A DNA stretch of 64,000 nt from Bacillus sp. 2B10 (GTDB taxonomy: Bacteria; Pseudomonadota; Alphaproteobacteria; Sphingomonadales; Sphingomonadaceae), in contig RPSH01000015.1 in the NCBI GenBank assembly GCA_003946805.1, forward strand, positions 25,485 through 89,484, written 5' to 3'. Positions 17,602 through 26,140 of this stretch are shown one piece after another. Position 1 is the first letter of the stretch. Each line of letters starts with the position of its first letter. Under the pieces are notes generated by a model. The model saw only the letters and a list, made by a program, of their open reading frames with translations. It did not search any database and was not told the origin of the DNA. The position numbers and the translations under genes are program-made.

Positions 17602-17688
17602 GCGTCATCCCGGCGAAGGCCGGAATCTCCCGATAAGGCAGCGCACCGACCGCCTTGTTGGTGGCCCCCGACTTTATCCGGGGTGACG
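17602..17688. repeat. REP-type hairpin pair (family 2a)
   Basis: One arm reads GTCATCCCGGCGAAGGCCGG, the other CCCCGACTTTATCCGGGGTGAC. It fills the gap between the convergent Mth938-like and glycosyltransferase genes and is degenerate on the right side. Confidence 0.55.
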
Positions 17689-17699
17689 CCGGTGGGGAA

Positions 17700-18869
17700 T
17701 CAGCGTCGTCCCGCCGCCAACCCCATCAGATGCTCGCGCAATTCCCGCGCGTTGCGCTCCCAGCTGAACGCTTCGACCGTCGCCCGCGTCGCGTCCGGAT
17801 CGGCAGGTTGCGACAGCACCGCCGCGATCCCCTGCGCCACCGCCGCGGCGTCGCGCGTGACGATCCGGCCGGCGGCGGGGCCGGTCACGACCTCGCGCGC
17901 GGCGCCGGCGTCGGGGATCACGATCGGCGTCCCGCTCGCCAGCGCCTCGATCCATGCATTTGCAAGGCCTTCCGACGACGACGCCAGCGCCATGACGTCG
18001 GCAGCGGCCAGCAGGCCGGGCAGGTCGCCATGTGGCATCGATCCGTACAGCCGCACGCGGTCGCCGACGCCCAGTTCGGCGATGCGCGCGGCGAGCGCCG
18101 CATGGTCGGGGCCGCCGCCGACGATCCACAACTGCACGCCGGGCAGCGCGGCGACCGCGTCGAGGACGATGCGATGCCCCTTGCGCGGGATCAGCGCGCC
18201 CAGCGATACGACCAGCGGTCCCGCGATCCCCAGGCGCACACGGGCGGCAGCGCGGTCGACGCTACCGAAGCGGCTGCGGTCGATGCCGGTGCGATGGACG
18301 CGGACCGGGCGGTCGATCCCGGCAGCGGCGATATCGTCGGCCATCGACTGCGACACCGCGAGCAATCCGTCCGCCGCCTGGCCGGCGGCCCGAACCTGCG
18401 CCGCGGTGGCGGGGGCATGGCCCCAATGATGGATGTCGGCGCCGCGTGCCTTGATCGATACCGGCACTCCGAACCGCCGGCCGAGCGCCACCGCCGCCGG
18501 GCCGTCGGGAAAGAAGAATTCGGCGTCGATCGCGTCGAACGGAAATGTTTCGCGCAGCGCGTTCAGGTGCGGGATCAGCCGCCGGACCAGCGCCCCGACA
18601 TGGAACCGTCCCTGCGTGCCCGGCAGGTTCAGGAACCGCGGGCGGTCGACGGCCAGCCCCTTCCATGTTTCGTGCCGGGGCAGCGTCGAGAGCGCCCGGT
18701 AGCCGGCGTGCAGCGTCAGCGGAAAGGGCGGCAGGCCAAGCGGCGCGACGACCCGCACCGCGACATCTTCGAGGGCGGCGAGCCCCAGCGTCTGGCGTTC
18801 GATGAACACGCCGAAATTGGGCCGGACGGCATCGGGGAACAGGGTGGCGAGGGTCAGGACGCGCAGCAT
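17700..18869 (-). CDS. GT4-family glycosyltransferase
   Basis: 389 residues with a GT-B fold: an N-terminal acceptor domain (MLRVLTLATLFPDAVRPNFG) and a C-terminal nucleotide-sugar domain with RKGH, a VGGGPDHAAL loop and the E-x7-E signature region (SSSEGLANAWIEALASGTPIV). The opening sequence resembles transferases of exopolysaccharide and wall-teichuronic-type assembly. It is isolated from other glycan genes; the donor and acceptor sugars cannot be read from sequence. Confidence 0.9.
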   Translation of the reverse strand: MLRVLTLATLFPDAVRPNFGVFIERQTLGLAALEDVAVRVVAPLGLPPFPLTLHAGYRALSTLPRHETWKGLAVDRPRFLNLPGTQGRFHVGALVRRLIPHLNALRETFPFDAIDAEFFFPDGPAAVALGRRFGVPVSIKARGADIHHWGHAPATAAQVRAAGQAADGLLAVSQSMADDIAAAGIDRPVRVHRTGIDRSRFGSVDRAAARVRLGIAGPLVVSLGALIPRKGHRIVLDAVAALPGVQLWIVGGGPDHAALAARIAELGVGDRVRLYGSMPHGDLPGLLAAADVMALASSSEGLANAWIEALASGTPIVIPDAGAAREVVTGPAAGRIVTRDAAAVAQGIAAVLSQPADPDATRATVEAFSWERNARELREHLMGLAAGRR

Positions 18870-19215
18870 GGGGCGTCGTCCTAGCGCGAAAAGGGTGAAG
18901 GGTTCGCGAAAAGATCAGCGTGCCGGTTCAATCGGTAACGATCGCCGGCAGGCGGCTGTCATCCCGGATCAGGTCGAGACCTCTGCGAAAGCCGTCAATC
19001 CCTACCCCGGCGAAGGCCAGGGCCCAGTTGGGGGGTTAGGATACGGAAAGGCCTGTCCAACTGGACCCCGGCCGTCGCCGGGGTACGACGAGGAATTGGG
19101 TCTATTCGAGATACTCGCGGATGTCTCGATCAGGTCAGGGATGACGAGCCGCTTCGCCGGGGGCGACGCGGATGGCGGGCCGAGTGGACGCCGTGTCCGC
19201 TCGGCCCGCCACAAC
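18870..19215. repeat. Nested imperfect palindrome in a 346-bp gene-free gap
   Basis: The gap holds two nested inverted repeats. Outer arms lie at about 18958-18981 and 19122-19144 (GTCATCCCGGATCAGGTCGA against TCGATCAGGTCAGGGATGAC). Inner arms lie at about 19002-19029 and 19056-19084 (TACCCCGGCGAAGGCC against GGCCGTCGCCGGGGTA). The arrangement is a mosaic of REP-type hairpins. No gene is supported here. Confidence 0.65.
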
Positions 19216-19641
19216 TCACGCCGTCAGCGTATGCTCCAGCGTAATCTCGGCATTCAGCAGCTTGGAGATGGGACAGCCGGCCTTCGCTCCCGCCGCGATC
19301 TCCTCGAACTTCGCCTGCTCGATGCCCGGCACGCTGGCGGTCAGCGTCAGCGCCGACTTCGTCACCGTGAACCCGTCACCGTCCTTGTCGAGCGTGACCT
19401 TGGCGGTCGTCTCCAGCGTGCCGTCGCTGAAGCCGGCCCCGGCCAATGCGAAGCTCAGCGCCATGGTGAAGCAGCTGGCATGGGCGGCGGCGATCAACTC
19501 TTCCGGGTTGGTGCCCTTGCCATCCTCGAACCGGGTGTTGAAGCCATATTGCTGTTCGGACAGCACGCCCGACTGGGTCGAGACATGGCCTTTGCCGTCC
19601 TTGCCGAGGCCGTCGTAGCGGGCGGATGCACTGCGGATCAT
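19216..19641 (-). CDS. OsmC-family peroxiredoxin
   Basis: A 141-residue thiol peroxidase of the OsmC/Ohr family that reduces organic hydroperoxides in the cytosol. The two catalytic cysteines are in the expected contexts: HASCFTMAL (peroxidatic) and AGCPISKLL (resolving). The GTNPEELIAAAHASC segment favours the OsmC branch over Ohr. It is the last of three minus-strand genes, which are probably separately transcribed given the gaps. Confidence 0.93.
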   Translation of the reverse strand: MIRSASARYDGLGKDGKGHVSTQSGVLSEQQYGFNTRFEDGKGTNPEELIAAAHASCFTMALSFALAGAGFSDGTLETTAKVTLDKDGDGFTVTKSALTLTASVPGIEQAKFEEIAAGAKAGCPISKLLNAEITLEHTLTA

Positions 19642-19722
19642 GCTGGGGAACCTTCGTCATGGGAAAAGGGGCGGGCCCGTCACCGGACCCGCCCCTCCAG
19701 AATTCGTCAGACCGCAGTTGGT

Positions 19723-20055
19723 TCAACGGCAACGGCCACGGCTGCCGCTGCGCTCGATCTCGCGACCGGCCAGCGCGCCTGCGCCCGCACCCAGCAGCGT
19801 ACCGAGCGTACGGTCGCCGCGCGAATCGATCGTGCGACCGACCAGCGCACCGGCGACGCCGCCGACGACGAGGCCGGTGGTGCCGTTGGGCTTGCGGCAA
19901 TAGCGACGACCGTCGCGGCCGCGCCATTCGCGATACTTGCTGCGGCGCTGTGCCTCGGCCTCGGTCTTGCCGATCGAGACGCCGTGCTTCGAGAAGGTCG
20001 GGCCGACCGGTGCCAGCAGCGAAGCGGCGGCGAGCGCCATCATGATGTTGCGCAT
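19723..20055 (-). CDS. Glycine-zipper 2TM envelope protein
   Basis: A 110-residue protein with a signal-like N-terminus (MRNIMMALAAASLLAP), a basic middle segment (YREWRGRDGRRYCRKPNG) and a glycine-zipper region, GLVVGGVAGALVGRTI followed by GTLLGAGAGALAGREI, the 2TM pattern of SlyB- or Rick_17kDa-like proteins. It probably resides in the cell envelope; function unknown. Similar proteins are common in sphingomonads. Confidence 0.82.
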   Translation of the reverse strand: MRNIMMALAAASLLAPVGPTFSKHGVSIGKTEAEAQRRSKYREWRGRDGRRYCRKPNGTTGLVVGGVAGALVGRTIDSRGDRTLGTLLGAGAGALAGREIERSGSRGRCR

Positions 20056-20144
20056 GGGAATGTTCCTTTCGTCCGTGATATGTCGTTGGTCGCTTAACGC
20101 ATCCTCGCGCTGACGGTTTCATGAACGAAACGACAGGCATTCGT

Positions 20145-20696
20145 TCAGCTTGGCGAGGGCGCGGCCAGCAACGGATAGCGGGCGACGGGCTCGTACCATG
20201 CCCCGTCCCGACCCAGATGACTCTCGAACAGGGTGAAGTGATCGACGCGCATCGGCGGCAAGGTGAGCGCGGCGTGGATACGCAAGAATTCTTCGGTCGG
20301 CCCCGATGCGGCGTTCAGCCGGGCGAGCGTGACATGCGGCAGATAGGCGCGCCCCTCGGGCGGCAGGCCGATCCGCACCAGCGCATGGTCGACCTTGCGA
20401 TGCAGCGCCGCGACGGCATCGTGCGGCGCGACCCCCGCCCACAGCGCCCGGCCGCGCCTGCCCGTGTCGAACCGCCCGACCCCCGATAGCGCGAGGTCGA
20501 TCGCCGGCGCGTGGATCGATTGCAGCGCCAGCGCGATATCCTCCGCCACCGGCCGTTCGACCTCGCCGATGTAGCGCAGCGTCACGTGGAGCTGGTCGTC
20601 ATCCTGCCACCGCGCACCCTCGACACCGTCCATGATGTCGAACAGCGCCTCGCGCATCGCCGATGGCGGGCGCAACCCTACGAACAGACGGTGCAC
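20145..20696 (-). CDS. thpR: RNA 2',3'-cyclic phosphodiesterase (ThpR/LigT)
   Basis: A 183-residue 2H phosphoesterase. The two HxTx motifs that give the superfamily its name are present as HVTLRYIGEV (about residue 37) and HVTLARL (about residue 120). The N-terminal RLFVGLRPP is typical. It hydrolyses 2',3'-cyclic phosphate ends of RNA. Its promoter region faces the Bax-inhibitor gene. Confidence 0.93.
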   Translation of the reverse strand: MHRLFVGLRPPSAMREALFDIMDGVEGARWQDDDQLHVTLRYIGEVERPVAEDIALALQSIHAPAIDLALSGVGRFDTGRRGRALWAGVAPHDAVAALHRKVDHALVRIGLPPEGRAYLPHVTLARLNAASGPTEEFLRIHAALTLPPMRVDHFTLFESHLGRDGAWYEPVARYPLLAAPSPS

Positions 20697-20812
20697 GGCC
20701 GATTCTCCCGGTAGCGTAACAAAATGTTGCTTCCCGCGTTTGGGTTGAAATCGCGGGCGTAGCCGACGATATTTCTAACAGCCGGCATGTGTGCCGGGAA
20801 GAGGAGTTTACA

Positions 20813-21553
20813 ATGGCGAACTGGTCCGATCCCCGGACGTCGGCCGCACCGATCACGCGCACTCGCGAACGCGATATGGCGCGCGACGAAGGGCTGCGGT
20901 CCTACATGCTTTCGGTGTACAACTACATGGCGTCCGGCGTGCTGTTGACCGGCATCGTCGCGCTGTTGTTTTCATGGGGTGGCGACACCTCGATGGCGGC
21001 GCAGGTGTTCTACCAGCCCGGCATCCTGAAGTACGCGATCATCTTCTCGCCGCTGATCTTCGTGATGGTGCTCAGCTTCGGCATTAACCGGCTGTCGACC
21101 GGCGCGGCGCAGGGCCTGTTCTGGGCGTTCGCGGCGATCATGGGTCTGTCGATGTCGACGATCTTCCTGCGCTACACGGGGCCGTCGATCGCGCTGACCT
21201 TCTTCGCGACCACCGCCGCGTTCCTGTCGCTCAGCATCTACGGCTATACGACCAAGCGCGACCTGACCGGGTTCGGCACGTTCCTCATCATGGGTCTGGT
21301 CGGTCTGATCGTGGCATCGCTGCTCAACCTGTTCTTTCAGTCGGGCATGATGAGCATGATTATCAGCGCGGTCGGCGTGCTGCTGTTCGCCGGGCTGACG
21401 GCCTATGACACGCAGCGGATCAAGGGCCTGTACTTCCAGGTCGCGGGCACCGACTTCGCGGGCAAGGCGGTCATCATGGGCGCGCTGTCGCTGTACCTCG
21501 ACTTCGTGAACATGTTCCAGTTCCTGCTGTCGTTCCTCGGCAACCGCGACTGA
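20813..21553 (+). CDS. Bax inhibitor-1/YccA family membrane protein
   Basis: 246 residues with seven hydrophobic helices and a short cytoplasmic N-terminus containing RDEGLRSYMLSVYNYMASG, the family's start. Bacterial members (YccA, YbhL) interact with FtsH or form pH-dependent calcium leaks; the specific role here is unknown. I chose ATG 20813 because of the strong GAAGAGGAG ribosome site at about 20798-20806 rather than an earlier start. Confidence 0.92.
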   Translation: MANWSDPRTSAAPITRTRERDMARDEGLRSYMLSVYNYMASGVLLTGIVALLFSWGGDTSMAAQVFYQPGILKYAIIFSPLIFVMVLSFGINRLSTGAAQGLFWAFAAIMGLSMSTIFLRYTGPSIALTFFATTAAFLSLSIYGYTTKRDLTGFGTFLIMGLVGLIVASLLNLFFQSGMMSMIISAVGVLLFAGLTAYDTQRIKGLYFQVAGTDFAGKAVIMGALSLYLDFVNMFQFLLSFLGNRD

Positions 21554-21575
21554 TCCTCGAACCCATGACGATGCG

Positions 21576-21607
21576 AAGGGCCCGGCGGGAGACTGCCGGG
21601 CCTTTTC
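21576..21607 (+). terminator. Rho-independent terminator after the Bax-inhibitor gene
   Basis: Stem AAGGGCCCGGC / GCCGGGCCTTTT with an 8-nt loop and a T-run, 22 bp after the stop codon. It is a classic intrinsic terminator and not a member of the hairpin repeat families. Confidence 0.85.
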
Positions 21608-21665
21608 GCATGGGCGGAACGCCGGGCGCGGTCGTTTCGTTCTGGTGGTCGAAGGAGTGAGGGAC

Positions 21666-21944
21666 ATGACCAACGACACCACCGGAATCGACGAGAAGGC
21701 GCTGTCCTCCCTGTCGGTCGCACCCGACGGCAACGAGAGCGAGGCGAGCACGCCGGCGCGTGGCGATGCGGGTCGCGACGGCGACCGGGACGATGCGTCG
21801 GACGCCGAATCGCGGCTCGATCGCGGGCTTGACGAATCGATGGACGCGTCCGACCCGCCGGCATCGGTCCAGCCCGGAACCGATGGTCCCGCGCCGTCGT
21901 CGGGCTATGACGCCGATGCGGAGGCGCAGCGCACCGATCGCTGA
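21666..21944 (+). CDS. Small acidic, probably disordered protein
   Basis: 92 residues, very rich in Asp, Ser, Ala, Gly and Glu (DAGRDGDRDDASDAESRLDR in the middle), with no hydrophobic core or cysteine, so it is probably intrinsically disordered. ATG 21666 has an upstream GAAGGAG site about 11 bp away. I recognise no family; it may be a conserved sphingomonad hypothetical. Coding potential rests on the ribosome site and position after a terminator. Confidence 0.6.
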   Translation: MTNDTTGIDEKALSSLSVAPDGNESEASTPARGDAGRDGDRDDASDAESRLDRGLDESMDASDPPASVQPGTDGPAPSSGYDADAEAQRTDR

Positions 21945-22019
21945 AGCAGCGACCGCGACGGTACGGTTCGGGCGGCGTGTCGGGTGGTTCCGGCGCGCCG
22001 CTTTCGGTATGTCGGGCGG

Positions 22020-22646
22020 ATGACGACCGATCGCCTGATGCGCCCGCTGTTGCGCGGGCTCGCGCTGCTGCTGCTGGCCCTGGCGACGATCGTCCCGGCC
22101 CATGCGGCAGTGACCATCACCTTCTGGTCGCAGGAATTCGGGCAGAATTTCCCGCACGCCTTCTTCACCTTTTCCGGCGCGCCCGATTCCGGCGGTCCGG
22201 CGCTGAACGAAAGCTATGGTTTCACCGCCAAGGCGATCACCCCGGCGCTGCTGATGGGGTCGGTCGGCGGGCGGATCGACCGGCCCACGCCGTCCTATAT
22301 CGCCCGCAGCAACGCCCATTTCTCGCTCGTGCTGAGCGACGCGCAATATGCCGCGGTCCGTTCGCTGATCGTCGAATGGGGGGCGGGGGGCGATTCGCAT
22401 TACAACCTCAACCGCCGCAACTGCGTCCATTTCGTCGCCGAGGCGGCCCGGCGATCGGGGTTGCAGGTGGTCGAGGAGCGCAAGCTGATGAAGAAGCCGC
22501 GGTCGTTCGTGCAGTCGGTCGAACGGGCCAATGCCGGGCGGGTGACGGTGATCGAGCTGCCGGCGAAAGCCTATTTCGCGACGCTGCCGCCGCCGGCGGT
22601 CACCGACGCTACGCCCGCGCCCGAAACGGCGACCGCACCGCACTGA
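22020..22646 (+). CDS. Secreted protein with a papain/NlpC-like Asn-Cys motif
   Basis: 208 residues with a signal peptide (RGLALLLLALATIVPAHA). The core has a histidine-containing strand (FPHAFFTFSG) and later YNLNRRNCVHFVAEAARRSGL, an N-C-x-x-F helix like the active-site cysteine helix of permuted NlpC/P60 or DUF4105-type cysteine peptidases. The same arrangement (His first, then Cys) fits a permuted papain fold, but that is inference. Likely periplasmic. ATG 22020 is the start that leaves the signal peptide near the N-terminus. Confidence 0.72.
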   Translation: MTTDRLMRPLLRGLALLLLALATIVPAHAAVTITFWSQEFGQNFPHAFFTFSGAPDSGGPALNESYGFTAKAITPALLMGSVGGRIDRPTPSYIARSNAHFSLVLSDAQYAAVRSLIVEWGAGGDSHYNLNRRNCVHFVAEAARRSGLQVVEERKLMKKPRSFVQSVERANAGRVTVIELPAKAYFATLPPPAVTDATPAPETATAPH

Positions 22647-22717
22647 TCGCCGCGTTCGCCCTTTCGCGGTCCCGCCGAATCCGGCAGTCGTGCGACTTCG
22701 GATTGGGAGATCGAGCG

Positions 22718-23602
22718 ATGCGGCGGTGGACGATGGGCATGGTGGTGGTGCTGGCCGGATGCGGACAGGCGGACGAGGCCCCGCCGCCCGCCAACCTGAT
22801 ACAGGACGAACCGGTCCTGCCCGCCGCCAGCCCCACGCCCGAAACGCTGGTGACGATCCCGACGCGCTTCGTCGGGACGTGGGACAGCGACGGCACGGCA
22901 TGCGATGCGCCTGCGCCCGGCGGGAAGCGGCTGGTGGTCGCCGCCAGCGCGTTGCGCATGGGCGACCGCGACCTGCCCGTACGCGGCATCACCGTCGCCG
23001 ATGCCGGAGCGGTCGATGTCGACGTGGTCGGCGATCGCGGCGGCATCACCGAACAGCGCCGCTATCGTTTCGCGCTGGGTGCCGGTGGTTCGCTGGAACT
23101 GACCGGAGTCGACGGCCCGGCGCGGCTGGTGCGCTGCGACGCACCGGCGGGCGCGGAGGCGGCGGCGCGCAACGCGGTGGCGCTCAACCTCGCCCCCGAC
23201 GGCTTGCAGACCGTGGCCGGCGCCAGCAGCCGCACGCTGCCCTTCGGCACGCCGGCCGAGGTCGTGCTGCGCGTGGTCGAGGCGGCGACGCAGACCATCC
23301 CCGGGCGCTCGACCAACGCCGAATGCGGGGAGGGACCGCTGGAGATCGCCACCTATCCGCGGATCGCGGTGTATTTTCAGGAGGGACGCTTCGTCGGCTG
23401 GTCGGCGCGCGGGCGCGGGCTGACGACGATGGCCGGGGTCGGCATCGGGTCGAAGCGCGCGGCGGTCGAATCGGCGATCGTGGCCCCGGTCGAGGAGACC
23501 AGCCTCGGCCGCGAATTCGCCAGCGGCGGGCTGTCGGGGCTGTACGATGCGAAGGACAACGTCACCGCGCTGTGGGCGGGCAGCACGTGCATCGCCCGGT
23601 GA
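22718..23602 (+). CDS. Lipoprotein of unknown function
   Basis: 294 residues. The N-terminus MRRWTMGMVVVLAGCGQ carries a lipobox (VLAGC), so it should be acylated at Cys15. The rest is beta-rich, with TRFVGTWDSDGTACD near residue 50 and a C-terminal GSKRAAVESAI region. I do not recognise the family. ATG 22718 puts the lipobox at the normal distance. The final TGA overlaps the remnant acetyltransferase gene. Confidence 0.75.
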   Translation: MRRWTMGMVVVLAGCGQADEAPPPANLIQDEPVLPAASPTPETLVTIPTRFVGTWDSDGTACDAPAPGGKRLVVAASALRMGDRDLPVRGITVADAGAVDVDVVGDRGGITEQRRYRFALGAGGSLELTGVDGPARLVRCDAPAGAEAAARNAVALNLAPDGLQTVAGASSRTLPFGTPAEVVLRVVEAATQTIPGRSTNAECGEGPLEIATYPRIAVYFQEGRFVGWSARGRGLTTMAGVGIGSKRAAVESAIVAPVEETSLGREFASGGLSGLYDAKDNVTALWAGSTCIAR

Positions 23603-23751
23603 TCGCCCCCGCCACCGCCGGGGATGCGCCGGCGGTGGTGGCGTCATGGCGGGCATGCGGGCTGCGCGCGGCAGGCATCCCGAAGGTCCAGCTGATGGTC
23701 CGCGGCGACAATCATGGCGCGATCGCCTTCCATAACGACGCTATAACGTAG
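23599..23751 (+). pseudogene. Collapsed GNAT acetyltransferase remnant
   Basis: A 50-codon frame begins VIAPATAGDAPAVVASWRACGL, which resembles the N-terminus of YpeA-like GNAT acetyltransferases, then jumps directly to IPKVQLMVRGDNHGAIAFH, which resembles the C-terminal acetyl-CoA region of the same family, and ends at once. About 75-90 central residues, including the acetyl-CoA-binding V/I-x-x-x-x-R/Q-G-x-G/A loop, are missing, as is the last strand. It therefore looks like an internal in-frame deletion plus C-terminal loss. The family assignment is from memory. Confidence 0.65.
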
Positions 23752-23822
23752 ATACTGATAGTCACTTGCAAAAGCAGTAAGGGCGGATTAGGCGGCGCGA
23801 AGCATCACAGGGATAGTTTCGC

Positions 23823-25964
23823 ATGTCGCCATTCGCCGTTCTCCTCGCCGCCACCGCGCTCGCGCCGACCGCCGCGCCGGCCCCCGCGCCGGAAGACCCC
23901 GTGCAGCGCGGCGACGAGATCGTCGTCACCGGGCTGCGGACCGAAGGCAGCGACGATTACGCGGTCAAGGCGCAGAGCACCGCCACCCGCCTGCCGCTGT
24001 CGCTGCGCGAGACGCCGCAGTCGGTCAGCGTCGTTACCCGCGCACAGATTGACGATTTCCAGCTGAACGATATCAACGCGCTGCTGGCGACGGTGCCCGG
24101 CGTGAACGTGCAGGCGCAGGAAACCGACCGCTTCTATTATTCGGCGCGCGGCTTCGATATCCAGACGTTCCAGATCGACGGCATCGGCCTGCCGTTTCCG
24201 TTCCAGATTCAGAACGGCTCGATCGATACCGCGATGTACGACCGGATCGAGGTGGTGCGCGGCGCGCCGGGGCTGTTGTCGTCGACCGGCAACCCGTCGG
24301 CGGTCATCAACTTCATCCGCAAGCGCCCGACGACCGATTTCTCGGCCAGCGCCAGCGCGCAATATGGCTCGTTCAACCAGTTGCGGCTGGACGGCGACGT
24401 CAGCGTACCGCTGACCGCGAACGGATCGATCCGCGCCCGCGTGGTCGGCTCCTATCTGGATACCGACAGCTATCTCACGCGCTACGGCCTGCGCCGCTGG
24501 ACCGGCTATGGCATCGTCGAGGCGGATCTCGGCCCCGATACCGTCGTCAGCGCCGGCTATGGCCGACAGAACCACAAGAGCCGGGCGGCGATGTGGGGCG
24601 GCCTTCCGCTCTATTACCGCGACGGCAGCCGCATCGACTATGCGCGTTCGACCAACAGCGCACCCGACTGGTCGAGCTATGACATCACCGATGGCCAGAT
24701 CTTCGGCGACGTGACCCATCGCTTCGGCGACTGGACCGCCAGGGTGTCGTTGCAGCGCCGGGCGATCGACGAGGATGACAGCCTGTTCTATGTCTATGGT
24801 GCGAACACCGGGGTGAACGCCGCGCCCGACCGCGCGACCGGCCTCGGCATCGTCAGCTATCCCGGTCGCTTCCGCGGCGGAGCGCGCAACCTGACGATCG
24901 ACGGCAATATCAGCGGCACGGTGTCGCTGTTCGGGCGGACCCATGACGTCATGTTCGGCGCCAACCGTTCGGCGCAGCGCTACACGCAGGATTCGGCGTA
25001 CGACAACGCCGCCATCGGCATCCCGGTGCCGCTGTTCGGCGGCTTCGACGGGTCGTTTCCCTATCCCGATTTCCCGGCGTTCACCCGCAGCCTCGACAGC
25101 CACAGCCGGCGCGAGACGGTGTACGGCCTGATCCGGCTGAACCCGGTCGATGCGTTGAAGGTGATGGTCGGCGCCAATGCCACCCGCGCGTTCAGCGAGG
25201 GGATCTCCTATGGCGCCCCGACCGACTACGACCGCGCGCGCTTCCTGCCGTTCGTCGGTGCGACCTACGACCTGACCGGCAATATCAGCGCCTATGCGAG
25301 CTTCGCGACGATCTTCAATCCGCAGACGCAGACCGACGTGAGCCGTCGCCTGATCGCCCCGATCGAGGGGGACAATCTGGAGGCCGGGCTGAAGGGCGAA
25401 TGGCTCGGCGGGCGGCTGAACGCCAGCGTCGCGCTGTTCCAGGCGCGGCAGAAGAACACCGCCGAGGCCGCGGGCTTCGATCCGGCGATCGGCCAGAATG
25501 TGTTCCGCGGCATCGACGCAACCTCGCGCGGCATCGAGTTCGAGATGAGCGGCGAACTCGCACCGGGGTTGCAGGCGACCGGCGGCTTCACCGCAATGCG
25601 CATCCGGGGCGAGAACGATCAGCCGGTGCGGACCTTCGTTCCGCGCAACACCGCGCGGCTCAACATCGTGTGGTCGCCGACGATGCTCCCTGCGCTGAAG
25701 GTCGGCGCATCGGGCCAGTATCAGAGCCGCATGTACCTCGAACCCGACGGCGTCATCGCGACCACCGGGCAGCAGGTGCGGATCACGCAGGACGGCTATG
25801 CCACGGTCGACCTGATGGCGCGCTATGCGCTGACGCCGCGGGTGTCGCTGTCGGCCAATGTCCGCAACATCAACGATGCGAAGGCGCTGAGCGCGATCAA
25901 CTTCGACCAGGGGTTCTTCATCGCACCGCGCACGGTGCTGGGGACGCTGCGGGTCAGTTACTGA
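23823..25964 (+). CDS. TonB-dependent siderophore-type receptor
   Basis: A 713-residue outer-membrane receptor. It has a short signal peptide, a TonB box-like segment (DEIVVTGLR, about residue 36), a plug domain (LPLSLRETPQSVSVVTRAQI, NDINALLATVPGVNV, YDRIEVVRGAPGLL) and a 22-strand barrel ending in an aromatic residue (LGTLRVSY). The plug motifs are those of ferric-siderophore receptors such as FhuE or FpvA. No ABC transporter or biosynthesis gene adjoins it. The 71-bp upstream region is AT-rich, but I see no confident Fur box. Confidence 0.93.
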   Translation: MSPFAVLLAATALAPTAAPAPAPEDPVQRGDEIVVTGLRTEGSDDYAVKAQSTATRLPLSLRETPQSVSVVTRAQIDDFQLNDINALLATVPGVNVQAQETDRFYYSARGFDIQTFQIDGIGLPFPFQIQNGSIDTAMYDRIEVVRGAPGLLSSTGNPSAVINFIRKRPTTDFSASASAQYGSFNQLRLDGDVSVPLTANGSIRARVVGSYLDTDSYLTRYGLRRWTGYGIVEADLGPDTVVSAGYGRQNHKSRAAMWGGLPLYYRDGSRIDYARSTNSAPDWSSYDITDGQIFGDVTHRFGDWTARVSLQRRAIDEDDSLFYVYGANTGVNAAPDRATGLGIVSYPGRFRGGARNLTIDGNISGTVSLFGRTHDVMFGANRSAQRYTQDSAYDNAAIGIPVPLFGGFDGSFPYPDFPAFTRSLDSHSRRETVYGLIRLNPVDALKVMVGANATRAFSEGISYGAPTDYDRARFLPFVGATYDLTGNISAYASFATIFNPQTQTDVSRRLIAPIEGDNLEAGLKGEWLGGRLNASVALFQARQKNTAEAAGFDPAIGQNVFRGIDATSRGIEFEMSGELAPGLQATGGFTAMRIRGENDQPVRTFVPRNTARLNIVWSPTMLPALKVGASGQYQSRMYLEPDGVIATTGQQVRITQDGYATVDLMARYALTPRVSLSANVRNINDAKALSAINFDQGFFIAPRTVLGTLRVSY

Positions 25965-25998
25965 CCGGGGGGGCTTTCCCCCTCGAACCCGATCCACT

Positions 25999-26117
25999 CC
26001 GTTCGGTTCGAGCAGCTTCGAGCGAAGTCGAGAAGCGTCCGTCGAGAATGTCCCGTTGGGGCAAGGTGTTCTCGACTGGCGCTTCTCGACAGGCTCCAAG
26101 CTGCTCGAACCAAACGG
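25999..26117. repeat. Long inverted repeat downstream of the TonB receptor
   Basis: Arms at about 25999-26037 and 26079-26117 pair imperfectly over about 39 bp (GGTTCGAGCAGCTTCGAG on the left, its reverse complement with a few changes on the right) around a 41-bp centre. It is unlike the other hairpin families in the window. It could terminate transcription between the convergent receptor and reductase genes. Confidence 0.65.
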
Positions 26118-26140
26118 TATTGGCTTGGGCAGGGGTAAGC

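Noticed and set aside
14417..17608. A 1063-codon open frame on the minus strand across secD, secF and the downstream gene
   Set aside because: It is antisense to well-supported genes, has a composition dominated by Arg, Asp and His, and no recognisable domain. GC-rich third positions create such frames.
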